Below are positions 42,536 through 54,291 of a DNA stretch of 64,000 nt, piece by piece. The number at the start of each line of letters is the position of its first letter. The stretch's first letter is position 1. Both the position numbers and the translations under genes were made by a program. The stretch spans positions 1,116,001 to 1,180,000 of the forward strand of contig NZ_CP063117.1 in NCBI RefSeq assembly GCF_014931375.1, in the 5' to 3' direction. The notes beneath the pieces are model-generated. The model saw nothing but the letters and a program-made list of their open reading frames with translations, did not search any database and was not told where the DNA came from. The stretch comes from Haemophilus parainfluenzae (GTDB taxonomy: Bacteria > Pseudomonadota > Gammaproteobacteria > Enterobacterales > Pasteurellaceae).

Positions 42536-43611
42536 TTTGGCTTGCTGAATATTTAGTTCGCTATGAAACGGCATTTAATGCCATTTCTTATATTACTGTA
42601 CGTGCGATTTTGGCATTATTAACCGCACTTTTCATTTCTTTATGGATTGGTCCGAAAGTGATCAAACGCCTTCAAATTTTAAAATTTGGTCAAGAAGTGC
42701 GTAATGACGGTCCTGAAAGTCACTTTGCTAAAAAAGGCACCCCAACCATGGGCGGAGTGATGATTTTATTCTCCATCGGTGTGAGTACGTTATTATGGGC
42801 TAACTTAACGAATCCTTACGTCTGGATTTGCTTATTTGTATTGTTTGGCTATGGTGCCATTGGCTTTGTGGATGATTTCCGTAAAATCACGCGTAAAAAT
42901 ACCGATGGTTTAATTGCGCGTTGGAAATATTTCTGGATGTCAGTAGTTGCATTAGTAGCAATCATTTGGTTGTATTGGTTAGGTCATGATACCGATGCAA
43001 CCCGTTTAGTGATTCCATTCTTCAAAGATATCATGCCGCAATTGGGTCTATTCTATATTGTGTTGTCTTACTTTGTAATTGTGGGTACAGGCAATGCGGT
43101 AAACTTAACTGACGGTTTAGATGGTCTTGCGATCATGCCAACAGCGTTAGTTGCAGGTGCATTTGCTTTAATCGCATGGGCGACCGGTAACGTTAATTTT
43201 GCAGAATATTTACATATCCCTTATATCAAATATAGTTCTGAAGTGGTGGTGTTCTGTACCGCAATCGTAGGCGCAGGCTTAGGATTCTTATGGTTTAATA
43301 CTTATCCAGCTCAAGTCTTTATGGGCGATGTCGGCTCCCTTGCCCTTGGTGGCGCACTGGGTGTTGTTGCCATCCTTGTTCGTCAAGAATTCTTATTAGT
43401 GATTATGGGCGGTGTATTTGTTGTTGAAGCCTTGTCTGTGATTTTGCAAGTGGGTTCTTACAAATTAAGAAAACAACGTATTTTTAGAATGGCGCCAATT
43501 CATCACCACTTTGAATTGAAAGGCTGGCCAGAACCAAGAGTGATTATTCGGTTTTGGATTATTTCCTTGATGTTGGTGTTGATGGGGCTTGTAACGCTCA
43601 AACTAAGATAA
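42529..43611 (+). CDS. mraY: Phospho-MurNAc-pentapeptide translocase
   Basis: A 360-residue polytopic membrane enzyme with the family signatures [15 protein letters not shown] (about 65-79), VDDFRKI (aspartate pair near 115), [11 protein letters not shown] and [14 protein letters not shown] near the C-terminus. It transfers phospho-MurNAc-pentapeptide to undecaprenyl phosphate, giving lipid I. About ten membrane segments. Confidence 0.97.
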   Translation: MLVWLAEYLVRYETAFNAISYITVRAILALLTALFISLWIGPKVIKRLQILKFGQEVRNDGPESHFAKKGTPTMGGVMILFSIGVSTLLWANLTNPYVWICLFVLFGYGAIGFVDDFRKITRKNTDGLIARWKYFWMSVVALVAIIWLYWLGHDTDATRLVIPFFKDIMPQLGLFYIVLSYFVIVGTGNAVNLTDGLDGLAIMPTALVAGAFALIAWATGNVNFAEYLHIPYIKYSSEVVVFCTAIVGAGLGFLWFNTYPAQVFMGDVGSLALGGALGVVAILVRQEFLLVIMGGVFVVEALSVILQVGSYKLRKQRIFRMAPIHHHFELKGWPEPRVIIRFWIISLMLVLMGLVTLKLR

Positions 43612-43619
43612 TTTTTGTA

Positions 43620-43638
43620 GGGTGCACTTGTTGCACCC
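43620..43638 (+). repeat. Small hairpin between mraY and murD
   Basis: GGGTGCA-CTTGT-TGCACCC within the 62-base mraY-murD gap, preceded by TTTTTGTA. It has no T-tract after it, so it should not terminate. It looks like a short dispersed chromosomal repeat or a leader that tunes murD expression. Confidence 0.5.
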
Positions 43639-43673
43639 TGCGTGATCCCAGAATACGAGAGAAGAAAAACAAC

Positions 43674-44987
43674 ATGACAACTCTATATCAAAATAAAACT
43701 ATCACCATTATAGGTCTCGGAAAAACAGGCCTTTCTTGCGTTGAATATCTTCAATCTCAACAAGCTAACATCCGAGTGATTGATACACGTCAACATCCAG
43801 CAGGTGCGGATAAATTACCTAAAAATGTTCCCTTACATACAGGTAGCCTAAATCAACAATGGTTACTTGAAAGCGATATTATTGTCATTAGCCCAGGACT
43901 CGCGGTAAAAACACCTGAAATTCAGGCCGCACTTTCAGCGGGTGTGGAAGTGATTGGGGATATCGAATTATTCTGTCGAGCTGCCACCAAGCCAATTGTC
44001 GGGATTACAGGCTCTAACGGTAAAAGCACTGTAACAACATTAGTCTATGAAATGGCGAAAGCTGCGGGAATAAAAGTGGGCATGGGTGGAAACATTGGCA
44101 TCCCTGCGTTGTCATTATTAAATGAAGATTGCGATCTTTATGTATTAGAACTTTCCAGTTTCCAACTTGAAACCACTTATAGTTTGAAAGCGGCTGCAGC
44201 GACTGTGCTTAATGTGACTGAAGATCACATGGATCGCTATGTGGATTTAGAAGATTATCGACAAGCAAAATTACGCATTTACCACAATGCAGAAACACCA
44301 GTAGTGAATTTAGAAGATAAACTCACTTTTGGCGAAGGTGAAAATCAGGCTAAGAAGGTGGTGTCTTTTGCTGAAAATCAAGCGGATTACTGGTTGAAAA
44401 CCGAAAATGGTAAACAGTACTTAATGGCAAAAGAGGAAGTCATTTTACCTTGTGATGAAGCAACCTTGGTTGGTCGTCATAATTACATGAATATTTTAGC
44501 AGCGACGGCATTAGCGCAAGCAGTAGGCATAAATTTAGAGGCAATTCGTACCGCACTTCGTCAATTTAAAGGCTTAGATCATCGTTTCCAATTAGCGCAT
44601 CAAGCGAATGGTGTTCGTTGGATTAATGATTCCAAAGCCACTAATGTAGGCAGCACCGTTGCAGCATTAGCGGGTTTATATGTTGAGGGAACATTACACC
44701 TTTTATTAGGTGGTGATGGCAAAGGTGCAGATTTTTCTGAACTCGCTGATTTAATCAATCAACCTCATATTTCAACGTATTGTTTTGGTCGAGATGGCAA
44801 ACAACTTGCGGCACTTTCAAGCCAAAGTCATTTGTTTGAAACCATGGAACAAGCCATTTCATTTTTACGTCCACATTTAAAATCAGGCGATATGGTGTTA
44901 TTATCTCCTGCTTGTGCAAGTTTGGATCAGTTTGCCTCTTTTGAAAAACGTGGCGAAGAGTTTACTCGTTTAGCAAAATTAGCTTAA
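43674..44987 (+). CDS. murD: UDP-MurNAc-L-alanine:D-glutamate ligase
   Basis: A 437-residue Mur ligase starting at ATG 43674, after GAGAGAAG; an upstream ATG overlapping mraY lacks a site. It has [15 protein letters not shown] at the N-terminus, the ATP loop [18 protein letters not shown] (about 110-127), [22 protein letters not shown] and [15 protein letters not shown]. Adds D-glutamate as second stem residue. Confidence 0.96.
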   Translation: MTTLYQNKTITIIGLGKTGLSCVEYLQSQQANIRVIDTRQHPAGADKLPKNVPLHTGSLNQQWLLESDIIVISPGLAVKTPEIQAALSAGVEVIGDIELFCRAATKPIVGITGSNGKSTVTTLVYEMAKAAGIKVGMGGNIGIPALSLLNEDCDLYVLELSSFQLETTYSLKAAAATVLNVTEDHMDRYVDLEDYRQAKLRIYHNAETPVVNLEDKLTFGEGENQAKKVVSFAENQADYWLKTENGKQYLMAKEEVILPCDEATLVGRHNYMNILAATALAQAVGINLEAIRTALRQFKGLDHRFQLAHQANGVRWINDSKATNVGSTVAALAGLYVEGTLHLLLGGDGKGADFSELADLINQPHISTYCFGRDGKQLAALSSQSHLFETMEQAISFLRPHLKSGDMVLLSPACASLDQFASFEKRGEEFTRLAKLA

Positions 44988-45002
44988 AAAATTAGGGTAG
45001 TA

Positions 45003-46187
45003 ATGGAATTTATCAATAAAATTAAACAAAATTATGAACAATGGGCGAGAGTGACGCCGCAAGGGTTGCTCTATGATCGCGCATTGTTTTGGCTTTTTGT
45101 CGTGCTATTACTGATTGGTTTAGTAGCGGTAACTTCTGCCTCGATGCCTTACAGTGCACGCGTATTTAATGATACATTCTATTTTGCTAAACGTGATGCC
45201 GTGTATGTCTTACTTTCTTTAGCAACTTGTTATTTAACTCTCCAAATTTCTTCCTCTCAATGGGAAAAGTGGCACGCAAAAGTCTTCTTGTTAGCTATTG
45301 TTTTATTAATACTAGTTCTTGGTATCGGGACTTCTGTTAATGGTGCTAAACGTTGGATTTCTTTAGGAATTTTAAATTTCCAGCCTGCGGAATTTGCTAA
45401 GCTAGCTTTAACTTGTTTCCTGGCGAGCTATTTTACGCGTCGTTATGATGAAGTACGTGGTAAAAAATTCAGTGCGGCTAAGCCTTTCATTGTGATGGGC
45501 GTATTAGGGATATTCTTACTAGCTCAGCCTGACTTAGGGAGTACAGTTGTGCTTTTCGTTATTACCTTTGGCATGCTTTTTATTGTCGGTGCGAATTTTT
45601 GGCAATTTATTTTGCTAATTGGTACAGGCATACTTCTCTTTGTATGGCTGGTTCTCTCTGCCTCTTATCGTTTAAAACGTTTTACCGGTTTCTTAGAGCC
45701 GTTTAAAGATCCTTATGGAACAGGGTTCCAGCTGACTAACTCTTTGATGGCCTTTGGTCGTGGTGAAATTAGTGGGGAAGGACTTGGTAACTCCATTCAA
45801 AAACTTGATTATCTCCCTGAAGCACATACTGACTTTATCATGGCGATTATTGGTGAAGAGTTCGGTTTTATTGGTATTTTAGTGGTTGTGATTCTCTTAG
45901 GGTTACTGATTTTCCGAGCGATGAAAATCGGACGTGAATCACTCATGTTAGAACAACGTTTCCGTGGCTTTTTTGCTTTAGGTATTAGTTTCTGGATTTT
46001 CTTCCAAGGTTTTGTCAATCTAGGCATGGCCTTAGGGATGTTACCAACAAAAGGTTTAACTTTTCCATTAGTGAGTTACGGTGGTTCAAGTATCATTATT
46101 ATGTCGGCGACCGTAGGGATTTTATTGCGTATTGACCATGAAAATAGATTACAACGAGGTGGTCAAGCGCGTTTGAGAGATGATTAG
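45003..46187 (+). CDS. ftsW: Septal peptidoglycan glycosyltransferase FtsW
   Basis: A 394-residue SEDS-family membrane protein with ten membrane segments. Motifs include [20 protein letters not shown]-type [49 protein letters not shown] (catalytic aspartate region) and [12 protein letters not shown]. It polymerises lipid II at the septum with FtsI. Confidence 0.96.
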   Translation: MEFINKIKQNYEQWARVTPQGLLYDRALFWLFVVLLLIGLVAVTSASMPYSARVFNDTFYFAKRDAVYVLLSLATCYLTLQISSSQWEKWHAKVFLLAIVLLILVLGIGTSVNGAKRWISLGILNFQPAEFAKLALTCFLASYFTRRYDEVRGKKFSAAKPFIVMGVLGIFLLAQPDLGSTVVLFVITFGMLFIVGANFWQFILLIGTGILLFVWLVLSASYRLKRFTGFLEPFKDPYGTGFQLTNSLMAFGRGEISGEGLGNSIQKLDYLPEAHTDFIMAIIGEEFGFIGILVVVILLGLLIFRAMKIGRESLMLEQRFRGFFALGISFWIFFQGFVNLGMALGMLPTKGLTFPLVSYGGSSIIIMSATVGILLRIDHENRLQRGGQARLRDD

Positions 46188-46195
46188 GAATATTT

Positions 46196-47248
46196 ATGAG
46201 TAAAAAATTATTAGTTATGGCGGGTGGTACTGGTGGACATGTTTTCCCCGCCATCGCGGTTGCTCAAACTTTACAAAAAGAAGGTTGGGAAATTTGCTGG
46301 TTAGGCACAAAAGATCGAATGGAAGCACAACTTGTACCAAAACATGGTATTTCAATTCGTTTTATTCAAATTTCAGGGTTACGTGGTAAAGGCATTAAAG
46401 CCTTACTTGGTGCCCCTTTTGCTATTTTAAGAGCGGTATTGCAAGCTCGTAAAATTATCAAAGGATATCAACCTAATGCGGTATTAGGTATGGGTGGTTA
46501 TGTATCTGGCCCAGGTGGCATCGCTGCAAAACTTTGTGGCGTGCCGGTTATTTTACATGAACAGAATGCCGTAGCGGGCTTAACCAATGAATGGTTAGCA
46601 AAAATTGCGACACGTGTATTACAAGCTTTTCCAACTGCATTCAAAGATGCCGAAGTGGTAGGAAACCCAGTTCGCCAAGATTTATTTGAAATGCCATCAC
46701 CACAAGCGCGTTTTTCAGAAAGAAGTGGAAAATTGAGAGTGCTTGTCGTGGGGGGAAGTCAAGGTGCTCGCGTACTCAATCAAACGATTCCACAAGTAGT
46801 AGCACGTTTGGCAGATAAACTAGAAGTGCGTCATCAAGTGGGTAAAGGTTCAGTTGAGAGTGTGACCGCACTTTATGGTGAACACGCCGGTTCGGTCAAA
46901 ATTACAGAATTTATTGATGATATGGCGGAAGCCTACGCATGGGCTGATGTGGTGATTTGTCGTTCTGGTGCTTTAACAGTATGTGAATTAGCTGCAGTAG
47001 GTACGCCAGCGATTTTCGTGCCATTCCAGCATAAAGATCAACAGCAATATTTAAACGCGAAATATCTTGCCGATGTTGGTGCAGCAAAAATCGTTCAGCA
47101 AAATGAATTAAATGCGGATGTGTTAGTTGATTTCTTAGAAAAAACAGATCGTGAAACCTTGTTAGCGATGGCGATTAAAGCAAAAGAAATGTCAGCACCA
47201 TTAGCGGCTAAACGTGTAGCTGATGTCATTGTAGAGAACGCGAAGTAA
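46196..47248 (+). CDS. murG: Lipid I GlcNAc transferase
   Basis: A 350-residue GT28 glycosyltransferase with [15 protein letters not shown] (9-23), [45 protein letters not shown] and [23 protein letters not shown]. It adds GlcNAc to lipid I to make lipid II at the inner face of the membrane. Starts 8 bases after ftsW. Confidence 0.97.
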   Translation: MSKKLLVMAGGTGGHVFPAIAVAQTLQKEGWEICWLGTKDRMEAQLVPKHGISIRFIQISGLRGKGIKALLGAPFAILRAVLQARKIIKGYQPNAVLGMGGYVSGPGGIAAKLCGVPVILHEQNAVAGLTNEWLAKIATRVLQAFPTAFKDAEVVGNPVRQDLFEMPSPQARFSERSGKLRVLVVGGSQGARVLNQTIPQVVARLADKLEVRHQVGKGSVESVTALYGEHAGSVKITEFIDDMAEAYAWADVVICRSGALTVCELAAVGTPAIFVPFQHKDQQQYLNAKYLADVGAAKIVQQNELNADVLVDFLEKTDRETLLAMAIKAKEMSAPLAAKRVADVIVENAK

Positions 47249-47320
47249 GAACAGAGAAGTTAAGGGGAAGTAAATAGACCCTTAATCTAAAAGTGCGGTT
47301 AAAAATAAAGGTGAAATAAT

Positions 47321-48748
47321 ATGAAACATATTTCGGACGAAATTAGAAAGATTATCCCTGAGATGCGTCGAGTTCAACAAATTCATTTCATTGGTATCGG
47401 TGGTGCCGGTATGAGTGGAATTGCCGAAATTTTATTAAATGAAGGTTATGATATCTCTGGTTCCGATATTGCAGATGGTGTTGTGACTCAGCGTCTTGCT
47501 CAAGCGGGCGCAAAAATTTTCATTGGTCACCAAGCGGAAAATGTGCAAGGGGCAAGCGTGGTTGTGGTATCAAGCGCGATCCATGAAGATAACCCTGAAT
47601 TAATCGCCGCAAAACAAAATCGTATTCCCGTGATTCAGCGAGCACAAATGTTGGCCGAAATTATGCGTTTCCGTCATGGCATTGCGGTAGCAGGTACCCA
47701 TGGTAAAACCACTACTACAGCCATGATTTCGATGATTTATACTCAAGCGAAACTGGATCCAACTTTTGTTAATGGTGGTTTAGTTAAATCAGCTGGTAAA
47801 AATGCACATTTAGGTGCAAGCCGTTATTTAATCGCTGAAGCAGATGAAAGTGATGCTTCTTTCTTACACTTACAGCCAATGGTTTCTGTGGTGACGAATA
47901 TTGAACCGGATCATATGGATACCTATGAAGGTGACTTTGAGAAAATGAAAGCCACCTATGTAAAATTCTTACATAACTTACCGTTCTACGGTTTAGCGGT
48001 GATGTGCGCAGATGATTCGGTATTAATGGAACTTGTTCCTCAAGTTGGACGTCAAGTGTTAACGTATGGTTTCAGTGAACATGCTGACTATCGTATCGAA
48101 GATTATGAACAAACGGGTTTCCAAGGTCATTACACCGTAGTTTGTCCAAGTGGTGAGCGTATTAATGTATTATTAAATGTACCGGGTAAACACAATGCGT
48201 TAAATGCAACCGCAGCACTTGCAGTCGCAAAAGAAGAAGGCATTGGCAATGAAGCAATTTTAGAAGCGCTTGCTGATTTCCAAGGGGCAGGCAGACGTTT
48301 CGATCAATTAGGCGAGTTTATTCGTCCAAATGGTAAAGTACGCTTAGTGGATGATTATGGTCATCACCCAACAGAAGTTGGCGTGACCATCAAAGCAGCA
48401 CGTGAAGGCTGGGGAGATAAACGTATTGTGATGATTTTCCAACCTCACCGTTATTCACGTACTCGTGATTTATTTGATGATTTCGTGCAAGTCTTATCCC
48501 AAGTGGATGCATTGATTATGTTAGATGTTTATGCGGCAGGGGAAACGCCAATCGTTGGTGCAGATAGTAAAGCACTTTGTCGTTCTATTCGTAATCTAGG
48601 AAAAGTTGATCCAATTTTAGTTTCAGATACGGAACAACTCGGTGATGTGTTAGATCAAATTATTCAAGATGGCGATTTAATTCTTGCCCAAGGTGCGGGA
48701 AGTGTAAGCAAAATTTCTCGTGGTTTAGCAGAACGTTGGAAAGCATAA
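47321..48748 (+). CDS. murC: UDP-MurNAc:L-alanine ligase
   Basis: A 475-residue Mur ligase with [18 protein letters not shown] near the N-terminus, [13 protein letters not shown] (about 124-136), [12 protein letters not shown], and [10 protein letters not shown] in the C-terminal domain. Attaches the first L-alanine. Preceded by an uptake signal sequence in the 72-base gap after murG. Confidence 0.97.
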   Translation: MKHISDEIRKIIPEMRRVQQIHFIGIGGAGMSGIAEILLNEGYDISGSDIADGVVTQRLAQAGAKIFIGHQAENVQGASVVVVSSAIHEDNPELIAAKQNRIPVIQRAQMLAEIMRFRHGIAVAGTHGKTTTTAMISMIYTQAKLDPTFVNGGLVKSAGKNAHLGASRYLIAEADESDASFLHLQPMVSVVTNIEPDHMDTYEGDFEKMKATYVKFLHNLPFYGLAVMCADDSVLMELVPQVGRQVLTYGFSEHADYRIEDYEQTGFQGHYTVVCPSGERINVLLNVPGKHNALNATAALAVAKEEGIGNEAILEALADFQGAGRRFDQLGEFIRPNGKVRLVDDYGHHPTEVGVTIKAAREGWGDKRIVMIFQPHRYSRTRDLFDDFVQVLSQVDALIMLDVYAAGETPIVGADSKALCRSIRNLGKVDPILVSDTEQLGDVLDQIIQDGDLILAQGAGSVSKISRGLAERWKA

Positions 48749-48808
48749 ATACATCGAAAAAATAACCGCACTTTTCAATGAAGAATAAAAGGAAAACAGG
48801 ATAAAACA

Positions 48809-49729
48809 ATGAATTTAAAACAAGAAAAAATTGCCGTGTTGTTAGGCGGCACATCAGCTGAACGTGAAGTTTCTCTTAATTCTGGTGCAGCTGTGTTAAA
48901 TGCATTAGTGAGTCAAGGCTATAATGCGCACGGTATCGATCCTAAAGAATATAATGTCGCGAATTTAAAAGCAGATGGTTTTGATCGCGTTTTTAACATT
49001 TTACATGGTCGCGGTGGTGAAGATGGCACCATGCAAGGTTTATTAGAACAAATCGGTTTACCTTACACCGGTTGTGGTGTGATGGCTTCAGCGTTAACCA
49101 TGGATAAAATGCGCACTAAAATGTTATGGAAAGCCTTTGGTTTACCTGTTGCCGATATGGAGATTGTGACGAAAGAAAACGCTCACGAACTAAACCCACA
49201 AGCTGTGGTCGAAAAATTAGGTTTACCTTTGATGGTTAAGCCATCTCTTGAAGGTTCAAGTGTGGGTTTAACGAAAGTAAAAGCAGTCGAAGAATTAAAA
49301 AGTGCGGTCGATTATGCACTCAAATTTGATAACACCATTTTGATTGAAGAATGGTTAGCGGGTGATGAACTAACTGTGCCTGTTTTAGGTGGCGAAGTAT
49401 TGCCGGCTGTTCGCATTGTGCCAGAAGGTGAGTTTTATGATTACGATGCGAAATATATTTCAGATAACACTCAATATTTTTGCCCTGCGGGCCTTTCAGC
49501 TGAACGTGAGCAAGAATTAGCGAAATTAGTTAAACGTGCTTATGACGTTGTGGGTTGTCGTGGCTGGAGCCGTATTGATGTAATGACCGATGCACAAGGC
49601 AATTTCCGTTTAGTCGAAGTAAACACAAATCCTGGCATGACAAGTCACAGTTTGTTCCCTAAATCTGCGTCAACAGTCGGCATTTCATTTGAACAACTCG
49701 TCGTGAAAATTTTGGAGTTGAGTGCGTAA
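48809..49729 (+). CDS. ddl: D-alanine--D-alanine ligase
   Basis: A 306-residue ATP-grasp ligase of the DdlB type: [20 protein letters not shown] (10-29), [34 protein letters not shown], and [16 protein letters not shown] at the C-terminus. The tyrosine/leucine region typical of D-Ala-D-Ala rather than D-Ala-D-Lac makers is expected here. Supplies the dipeptide used by MurF. Its stop overlaps the ftsQ start (TAATG). Confidence 0.96.
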   Translation: MNLKQEKIAVLLGGTSAEREVSLNSGAAVLNALVSQGYNAHGIDPKEYNVANLKADGFDRVFNILHGRGGEDGTMQGLLEQIGLPYTGCGVMASALTMDKMRTKMLWKAFGLPVADMEIVTKENAHELNPQAVVEKLGLPLMVKPSLEGSSVGLTKVKAVEELKSAVDYALKFDNTILIEEWLAGDELTVPVLGGEVLPAVRIVPEGEFYDYDAKYISDNTQYFCPAGLSAEREQELAKLVKRAYDVVGCRGWSRIDVMTDAQGNFRLVEVNTNPGMTSHSLFPKSASTVGISFEQLVVKILELSA

Positions 49730-50514
49730 TGAATGTAATTAAGCGCAAAAATACACCGCCAACGCAATTTGGTCGCTCATCTAACGGAGAGGGTAAATTC
49801 CGTTTTATGCTGCAGATTAAACTTGCTTTGGTGTTACTTTGTGCGGGGCTAGGGTATTTCGTTTATTCAAACTGGCAAAGTTGGCTCGAAAGCTTAGACG
49901 GTGATAGAAAAATTACTGCCTATGCCTTAGTAGGTCAAAATGAATTTACCACTTATCCGGATGTGCAAGACGTATTACTCAAAATGGGTTCACTTAAGGG
50001 CTTCTGGGGACAGGACGTTAAGCAAATTCAAGAGCAGCTTGAAACGATTCCTTGGGTAAAAGGTGCGGTGGTTCGTAAAATTTGGCCAAATCGTTTAAGT
50101 ATCTGGTTATCAGAATATCAGCCAGTCGCCATTTGGAACAAAACAGAGTTTGTTACAAAAGATGGAACAGTTTTCCAATTACCGATGGATAAGTTAAAAG
50201 AAAAGGCTTTACCTTATTTAGGTGGTCCGGATTATCAAAGTTTGAAGGTCTTAGAGGCTTGGAATCAAATTTTCGCTGATTTTAAAGCGAAAAATTTGGT
50301 GGTTAAAGGTGTGGCAATTGATGATCGTGGTGCGTGGCAAGTTACGCTAGATAATGATATAGTACTGAAACTTGGGCGCGGAGATTGGAAACCAAAATTA
50401 GATCGATTTGTAACGATTTATCCACAAATTGAAGTGCCTGAAGGTAAACGAATTGATTATGTAGATTTGCGCTATGCATCTGCATCAGCAGCGGTTGGAT
50501 TGACAGAGAAATAA
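49729..50514 (+). CDS. ftsQ: Cell division protein FtsQ
   Basis: A 261-residue bitopic protein: a basic cytoplasmic tail, one membrane segment (LALVLLCAGLGYFVYSNW, about 32-49), a POTRA domain (ITAYALVGQNEFTTYPDVQDVLL onward, with IPWVKGAVVRKIWPNRLSIWLSEYQPVAIWN) and the beta domain. It recruits FtsLB and later divisome parts. Confidence 0.93.
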   Translation: MNVIKRKNTPPTQFGRSSNGEGKFRFMLQIKLALVLLCAGLGYFVYSNWQSWLESLDGDRKITAYALVGQNEFTTYPDVQDVLLKMGSLKGFWGQDVKQIQEQLETIPWVKGAVVRKIWPNRLSIWLSEYQPVAIWNKTEFVTKDGTVFQLPMDKLKEKALPYLGGPDYQSLKVLEAWNQIFADFKAKNLVVKGVAIDDRGAWQVTLDNDIVLKLGRGDWKPKLDRFVTIYPQIEVPEGKRIDYVDLRYASASAAVGLTEK

Positions 50515-50542
50515 AAAATAATTCATTGGGTGTAATAAGAAA

Positions 50543-51817
50543 ATGGCAAAAGAGTTGGAACCGAAAGTAATTGTAGGTCTTGAAGTTGGTACATCAAAAG
50601 TTGTTGCTGTCGTTGGGGAAGTCCTTCCTGATGGCGTAGTAAATGTACTTGGCGTGGGCAGTTGTCCATCAAAAGGGATTGATCGTGGCAGTATTACTGA
50701 TTTAGATGCCGTTGTTAATTCTATCCAACGTGCCATTGAAGCAGCTGAATCAATGGCCGATTGTCAAATTATGAGCGTGACTCTTGCGATTACAGGTGAA
50801 CATATTCAAAGCCTGAATGAGAGCGGCTTTGTTGCTATTTCTGAAAATGAAGTAACTCAAGATGAAATTGATGATGCTTTACATACAGCGAGCTCAGTAA
50901 AATTACCTGAGGGTCTTTCTTTATTACACATCATTCCACAAGAATATGCCGTAGATAAACAAGTTAATATTAAAAACCCATTAGGTTTGCAAGGTGTTCG
51001 TTTAAAAGCAAACGTACACTTAATTGCGTGTCATCAAGACTGGCAAAATAACTTGAAAAAAGCAGTAGAGCGTTGCGGATTACAAGTCGATAAAGTCGTG
51101 TTCTCCGGCTTTGCAGCAACACATTCTGTTTTAACTGAAGATGAAAAAGATCTTGGTGTTTGCTTAGTTGATTTTGGTGCAGGTACCATGAATATGATGG
51201 TTTACACCAATGGCTCGTTGCGTTTCAGCAAGGTTATTCCTTACGCAGGGAACATTGTAACCAATGATATTGCCCATGCATGTACCGTTTCTCGTGCAGA
51301 AGCTGAACGCATTAAAGTGAATTATGCGAGTGCATTATATCCGGCACGTTTACATGGCGATAAGAAAATTGAAGTAGCAAGTATTGGTGGTCGAGCGCCA
51401 CGTGCTTTAACAAAAAGTGATTTATCTTTAATCACTTCAGCAAGATATATTGAACTATTAGGCGTTGTTAAGGACGAATTAGATAAGCTCAAAGCAGATT
51501 TAGAAAGCAAACATATTAAATTTGAATTAATTGCTGGTGTCGTTATTACCGGTGGTGGCGCACAAATTGAAGATTTAAAAAATTGTGCTTCAAATGTATT
51601 TGGTTGCCAAGTGCGTATTGGTAGTCCATTGAATATTACGGGTTTAACGGATTATGTAAACCGTCCACAATATTCAACTGTAGTTGGATTATTACAATAC
51701 CATCATCAAAATAGTGATAATGATCCTGTAGATAGTAACTATGGTGATGAAGGTGTTGGCAGAAAATTCTGGAAAGGCCTTAAAAATATTTTCAATAAAG
51801 TGAAATCAGAATTTTGA
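50543..51817 (+). CDS. ftsA: Cell division protein FtsA
   Basis: A 424-residue actin-like ATPase with [19 protein letters not shown] (phosphate 1), [18 protein letters not shown] (phosphate 2) and [17 protein letters not shown] (adenosine motif). The C-terminal amphipathic helix that tethers FtsZ to the membrane is visible in [18 protein letters not shown]. 28 bases after ftsQ. Confidence 0.96.
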   Translation: MAKELEPKVIVGLEVGTSKVVAVVGEVLPDGVVNVLGVGSCPSKGIDRGSITDLDAVVNSIQRAIEAAESMADCQIMSVTLAITGEHIQSLNESGFVAISENEVTQDEIDDALHTASSVKLPEGLSLLHIIPQEYAVDKQVNIKNPLGLQGVRLKANVHLIACHQDWQNNLKKAVERCGLQVDKVVFSGFAATHSVLTEDEKDLGVCLVDFGAGTMNMMVYTNGSLRFSKVIPYAGNIVTNDIAHACTVSRAEAERIKVNYASALYPARLHGDKKIEVASIGGRAPRALTKSDLSLITSARYIELLGVVKDELDKLKADLESKHIKFELIAGVVITGGGAQIEDLKNCASNVFGCQVRIGSPLNITGLTDYVNRPQYSTVVGLLQYHHQNSDNDPVDSNYGDEGVGRKFWKGLKNIFNKVKSEF

Positions 51818-51903
51818 TCATTTTGACTTTTTCATTTACAATAAGAAAGATTTAACTTTTATTAATATGCTAGCAGAGTATTAGCAGTAACGGAGAACAG
51901 CAA

Positions 51904-53211
51904 ATGTTATACCCAGAGTATGGTGATTTTGAAGAGCAAACAGGTGCACTGATTAAGGTTGTCGGTGTCGGTGGAGGCGGCGGTAACGCAGTTAACCACA
52001 TGGTTGCTAACATGGTGCAACAAGAATTCAATGGTAATTTCTTGGGCGAAAGTGCAATTGATAGCGAAGAACACGGTAAAATCGTATTCTATGCGGTGAA
52101 TACCGATGCGCAAGCATTACGCAAAAGCCAAGTTCAACAAACTGTACAAATCGGTGGAGCAACAACGAAAGGTCTTGGAGCGGGGGCAAACCCAAATGTA
52201 GGTCGTAAAGCGGCTGAAGATGACCAAGAAGAAATCCGTAAAATGCTTGAAGGTGCAGACATGGTCTTTATCGCTGCCGGTATGGGCGGTGGTACAGGTA
52301 CTGGTGCCGCACCAATCGTCGCTAAAGTTGCGAAAGAATTAGGTATTTTAACTGTTGCTGTTGTTACTAAGCCATTTAGCTTTGAAGGCAAAAAACGTAT
52401 GCAATTTGCTGAATTAGGGATTAAAGATCTTTCACAATACGTGGATTCAATGATCATTATTCCTAACCAACAAATCCAAAAAGTTCTCCCGAAAAATGCA
52501 ACGTTAATTGATGCTTTTGCTGCTGCAAATGACGTATTACGTAACTCTGTTATGGGCATCTCCGATATGATTACCTCTCCTGGTTTAATCAACGTGGACT
52601 TTGCAGACGTAAGAACCGTTATGTCGGAAATGGGCCAAGCAATGATTGGTTTCGGTTCAGCTCAAAGTGAACCAGGTGCGGGCCGTGCAGAAGAAGCAGC
52701 ACGTCTTGCAATTAAAAATGATTTATTAGAGAAAGTCGATCTTTCTAACGCTAAGGGTATCCTTGTTAACATTACATCTGGTATGGATCTCGGCTTTGAC
52801 GAATTTAACGTGGTGGGTGACACAGTAGGTAGCTTTGCATCAGAAGACGCGACTATCGTTGTGGGTACCAGTTTAGTCCCTGAAATGAGCAATGAAATTC
52901 GTGTAACGATCGTTGCAACAGGTTTAGGTGATGTTGTTGCGGCTGAGCCAGTAGTGATTGCTCGTCCTCAAGCAGCAGTACAACAAACGCCAGTTCAACA
53001 ACCTGTAGCACAAGAAACGATTCAGCCACAACCGCCAGTTGGTTTACATGGTTTAGATGCATTAAGACATAATCCACAGCCAGAACCAGCACAGGAACAA
53101 AATCCGCAATACGGTAACTTAAATAAACCGCTTGATCCAAGCCGTTTAGAACAGTTAAGAAATAATCCTAATTTCTTTAATCCGGCATCATTTGGTCGTG
53201 ATGAGAAATAA
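51904..53211 (+). CDS. ftsZ: Cell division GTPase FtsZ
   Basis: A 435-residue tubulin homologue with [17 protein letters not shown], the tubulin signature [10 protein letters not shown] (128-137), [11 protein letters not shown] and the GTPase T7 region NVDFAD. Compared with E. coli there is an insertion of roughly 15-20 residues after [10 protein letters not shown] (about 40-60, [16 protein letters not shown]), which I also know from H. influenzae. The C-terminal peptide [10 protein letters not shown] replaces the usual DIPxFLR type, so contacts with FtsA/ZipA may differ in this family. Polymerises into the Z ring. Confidence 0.97.
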   Translation: MLYPEYGDFEEQTGALIKVVGVGGGGGNAVNHMVANMVQQEFNGNFLGESAIDSEEHGKIVFYAVNTDAQALRKSQVQQTVQIGGATTKGLGAGANPNVGRKAAEDDQEEIRKMLEGADMVFIAAGMGGGTGTGAAPIVAKVAKELGILTVAVVTKPFSFEGKKRMQFAELGIKDLSQYVDSMIIIPNQQIQKVLPKNATLIDAFAAANDVLRNSVMGISDMITSPGLINVDFADVRTVMSEMGQAMIGFGSAQSEPGAGRAEEAARLAIKNDLLEKVDLSNAKGILVNITSGMDLGFDEFNVVGDTVGSFASEDATIVVGTSLVPEMSNEIRVTIVATGLGDVVAAEPVVIARPQAAVQQTPVQQPVAQETIQPQPPVGLHGLDALRHNPQPEPAQEQNPQYGNLNKPLDPSRLEQLRNNPNFFNPASFGRDEK

Positions 53212-53252
53212 GAGTAGAAGTAATCTTGTTGTGAAGCAATAAGGTAAAAGAG

Positions 53253-54170
53253 ATGATTAAACAAAGAACATTAAAACAAAGCATTAAAGTCACAGGTGTA
53301 GGCTTACATAGCGGCAAAAAAGTAACGTTAACGTTGCGTCCGGCTATGCCAAATACTGGCGTGATTTACTGCCGTACTGATCTTAATCCGCCGGTGACTT
53401 TCCCTGCAAATGCGGATTCAGTACGCGATACAATGCTTTGTACTGCACTTGTGAATGAACAAGGTGTGCGTGTTTCAACCGTAGAACACTTAAACGCAGC
53501 ATTAGCAGGTTTAGGTATCGATAATATTATTATTGAAGTTGATGCACCTGAAATTCCAATCATGGACGGTAGTGCAAGCCCATTTATTTACCTGCTTTTA
53601 GATGCAGGTATTGAAGAACAAAATGCACCGAAGAAATTTATTCGTATTAAGAAAAATGTACGAGTAGAAGACGGTGATAAATGGGCAGAATTTAAACCTT
53701 ACAATGGTTTCCGTTTAGATTTCACAATCGACTTTAATCATCCTGCGATTAGTAAAAATGTACGTAATTATGTGATGGATTTCTCTGCACAAGCATTCGT
53801 ACATCAAATTAGTCGTGCAAGAACCTTTGGTTTCATGAAAGATATTGAGTATCTTCAATCTCAAGGTCTTGCGTTGGGTGGTAGCCTAGATAATGCTATC
53901 GTATTAGATGATTACCGTATCTTAAATGAAGACGGATTACGCTTCAGAGATGAATTAGTTCGTCACAAGATGCTTGATGCGATTGGCGATCTGTATATGT
54001 GTGGCTATAACATCATCGGTGATTTCAAAGCTTATAAATCTGGTCACGGTTTAAATAATAAGTTACTCCGTGCTGTACTTGCCGATCAAGAAGCGTGGGA
54101 ATTTGTTACCTTTGAAGATAAGAAACAAGTTCCACAAGGTTATGTTGCACCTGCCCAGGTACTCATCTAA
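53253..54170 (+). CDS. lpxC: UDP-3-O-acyl-GlcNAc deacetylase
   Basis: A 305-residue zinc deacetylase, the first committed enzyme of lipid A synthesis. [17 protein letters not shown] carries the first zinc histidine (H78 or H79), and [15 protein letters not shown] carries the other zinc ligands and the catalytic region. Full length. It closes the dcw cluster in the usual order and is followed by a terminator. Confidence 0.97.
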   Translation: MIKQRTLKQSIKVTGVGLHSGKKVTLTLRPAMPNTGVIYCRTDLNPPVTFPANADSVRDTMLCTALVNEQGVRVSTVEHLNAALAGLGIDNIIIEVDAPEIPIMDGSASPFIYLLLDAGIEEQNAPKKFIRIKKNVRVEDGDKWAEFKPYNGFRLDFTIDFNHPAISKNVRNYVMDFSAQAFVHQISRARTFGFMKDIEYLQSQGLALGGSLDNAIVLDDYRILNEDGLRFRDELVRHKMLDAIGDLYMCGYNIIGDFKAYKSGHGLNNKLLRAVLADQEAWEFVTFEDKKQVPQGYVAPAQVLI

Positions 54171-54183
54171 CAATGTTTTGTTG

Positions 54184-54217
54184 AAAAGCTATACTTCTTT
54201 CGGGAGTATAGCTTTTT
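54184..54217 (+). terminator. Rho-independent terminator after lpxC
   Basis: AAAAGCTATACT pairs with AGTATAGCTTTT around a 9-base loop, followed by Ts. It marks the end of the dcw cluster. Confidence 0.9.
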
Positions 54218-54291
54218 TATTTCCCATCTTGCTCTATTATTTTTGTTTTCGGCGAAGGTAAAGAGCGGTCAAAAATAGAGGTATTTTTATT

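Noticed and set aside
43618..43640. Terminator between mraY and murD
   Set aside because: The hairpin lacks a following T-tract and would cut the essential dcw operon; I record it as a repeat.
53366..53563. Minus-strand open frames within ftsZ, lpxC and other dcw genes
   Set aside because: They are antisense shadows of well-supported genes without ribosome sites or homology.
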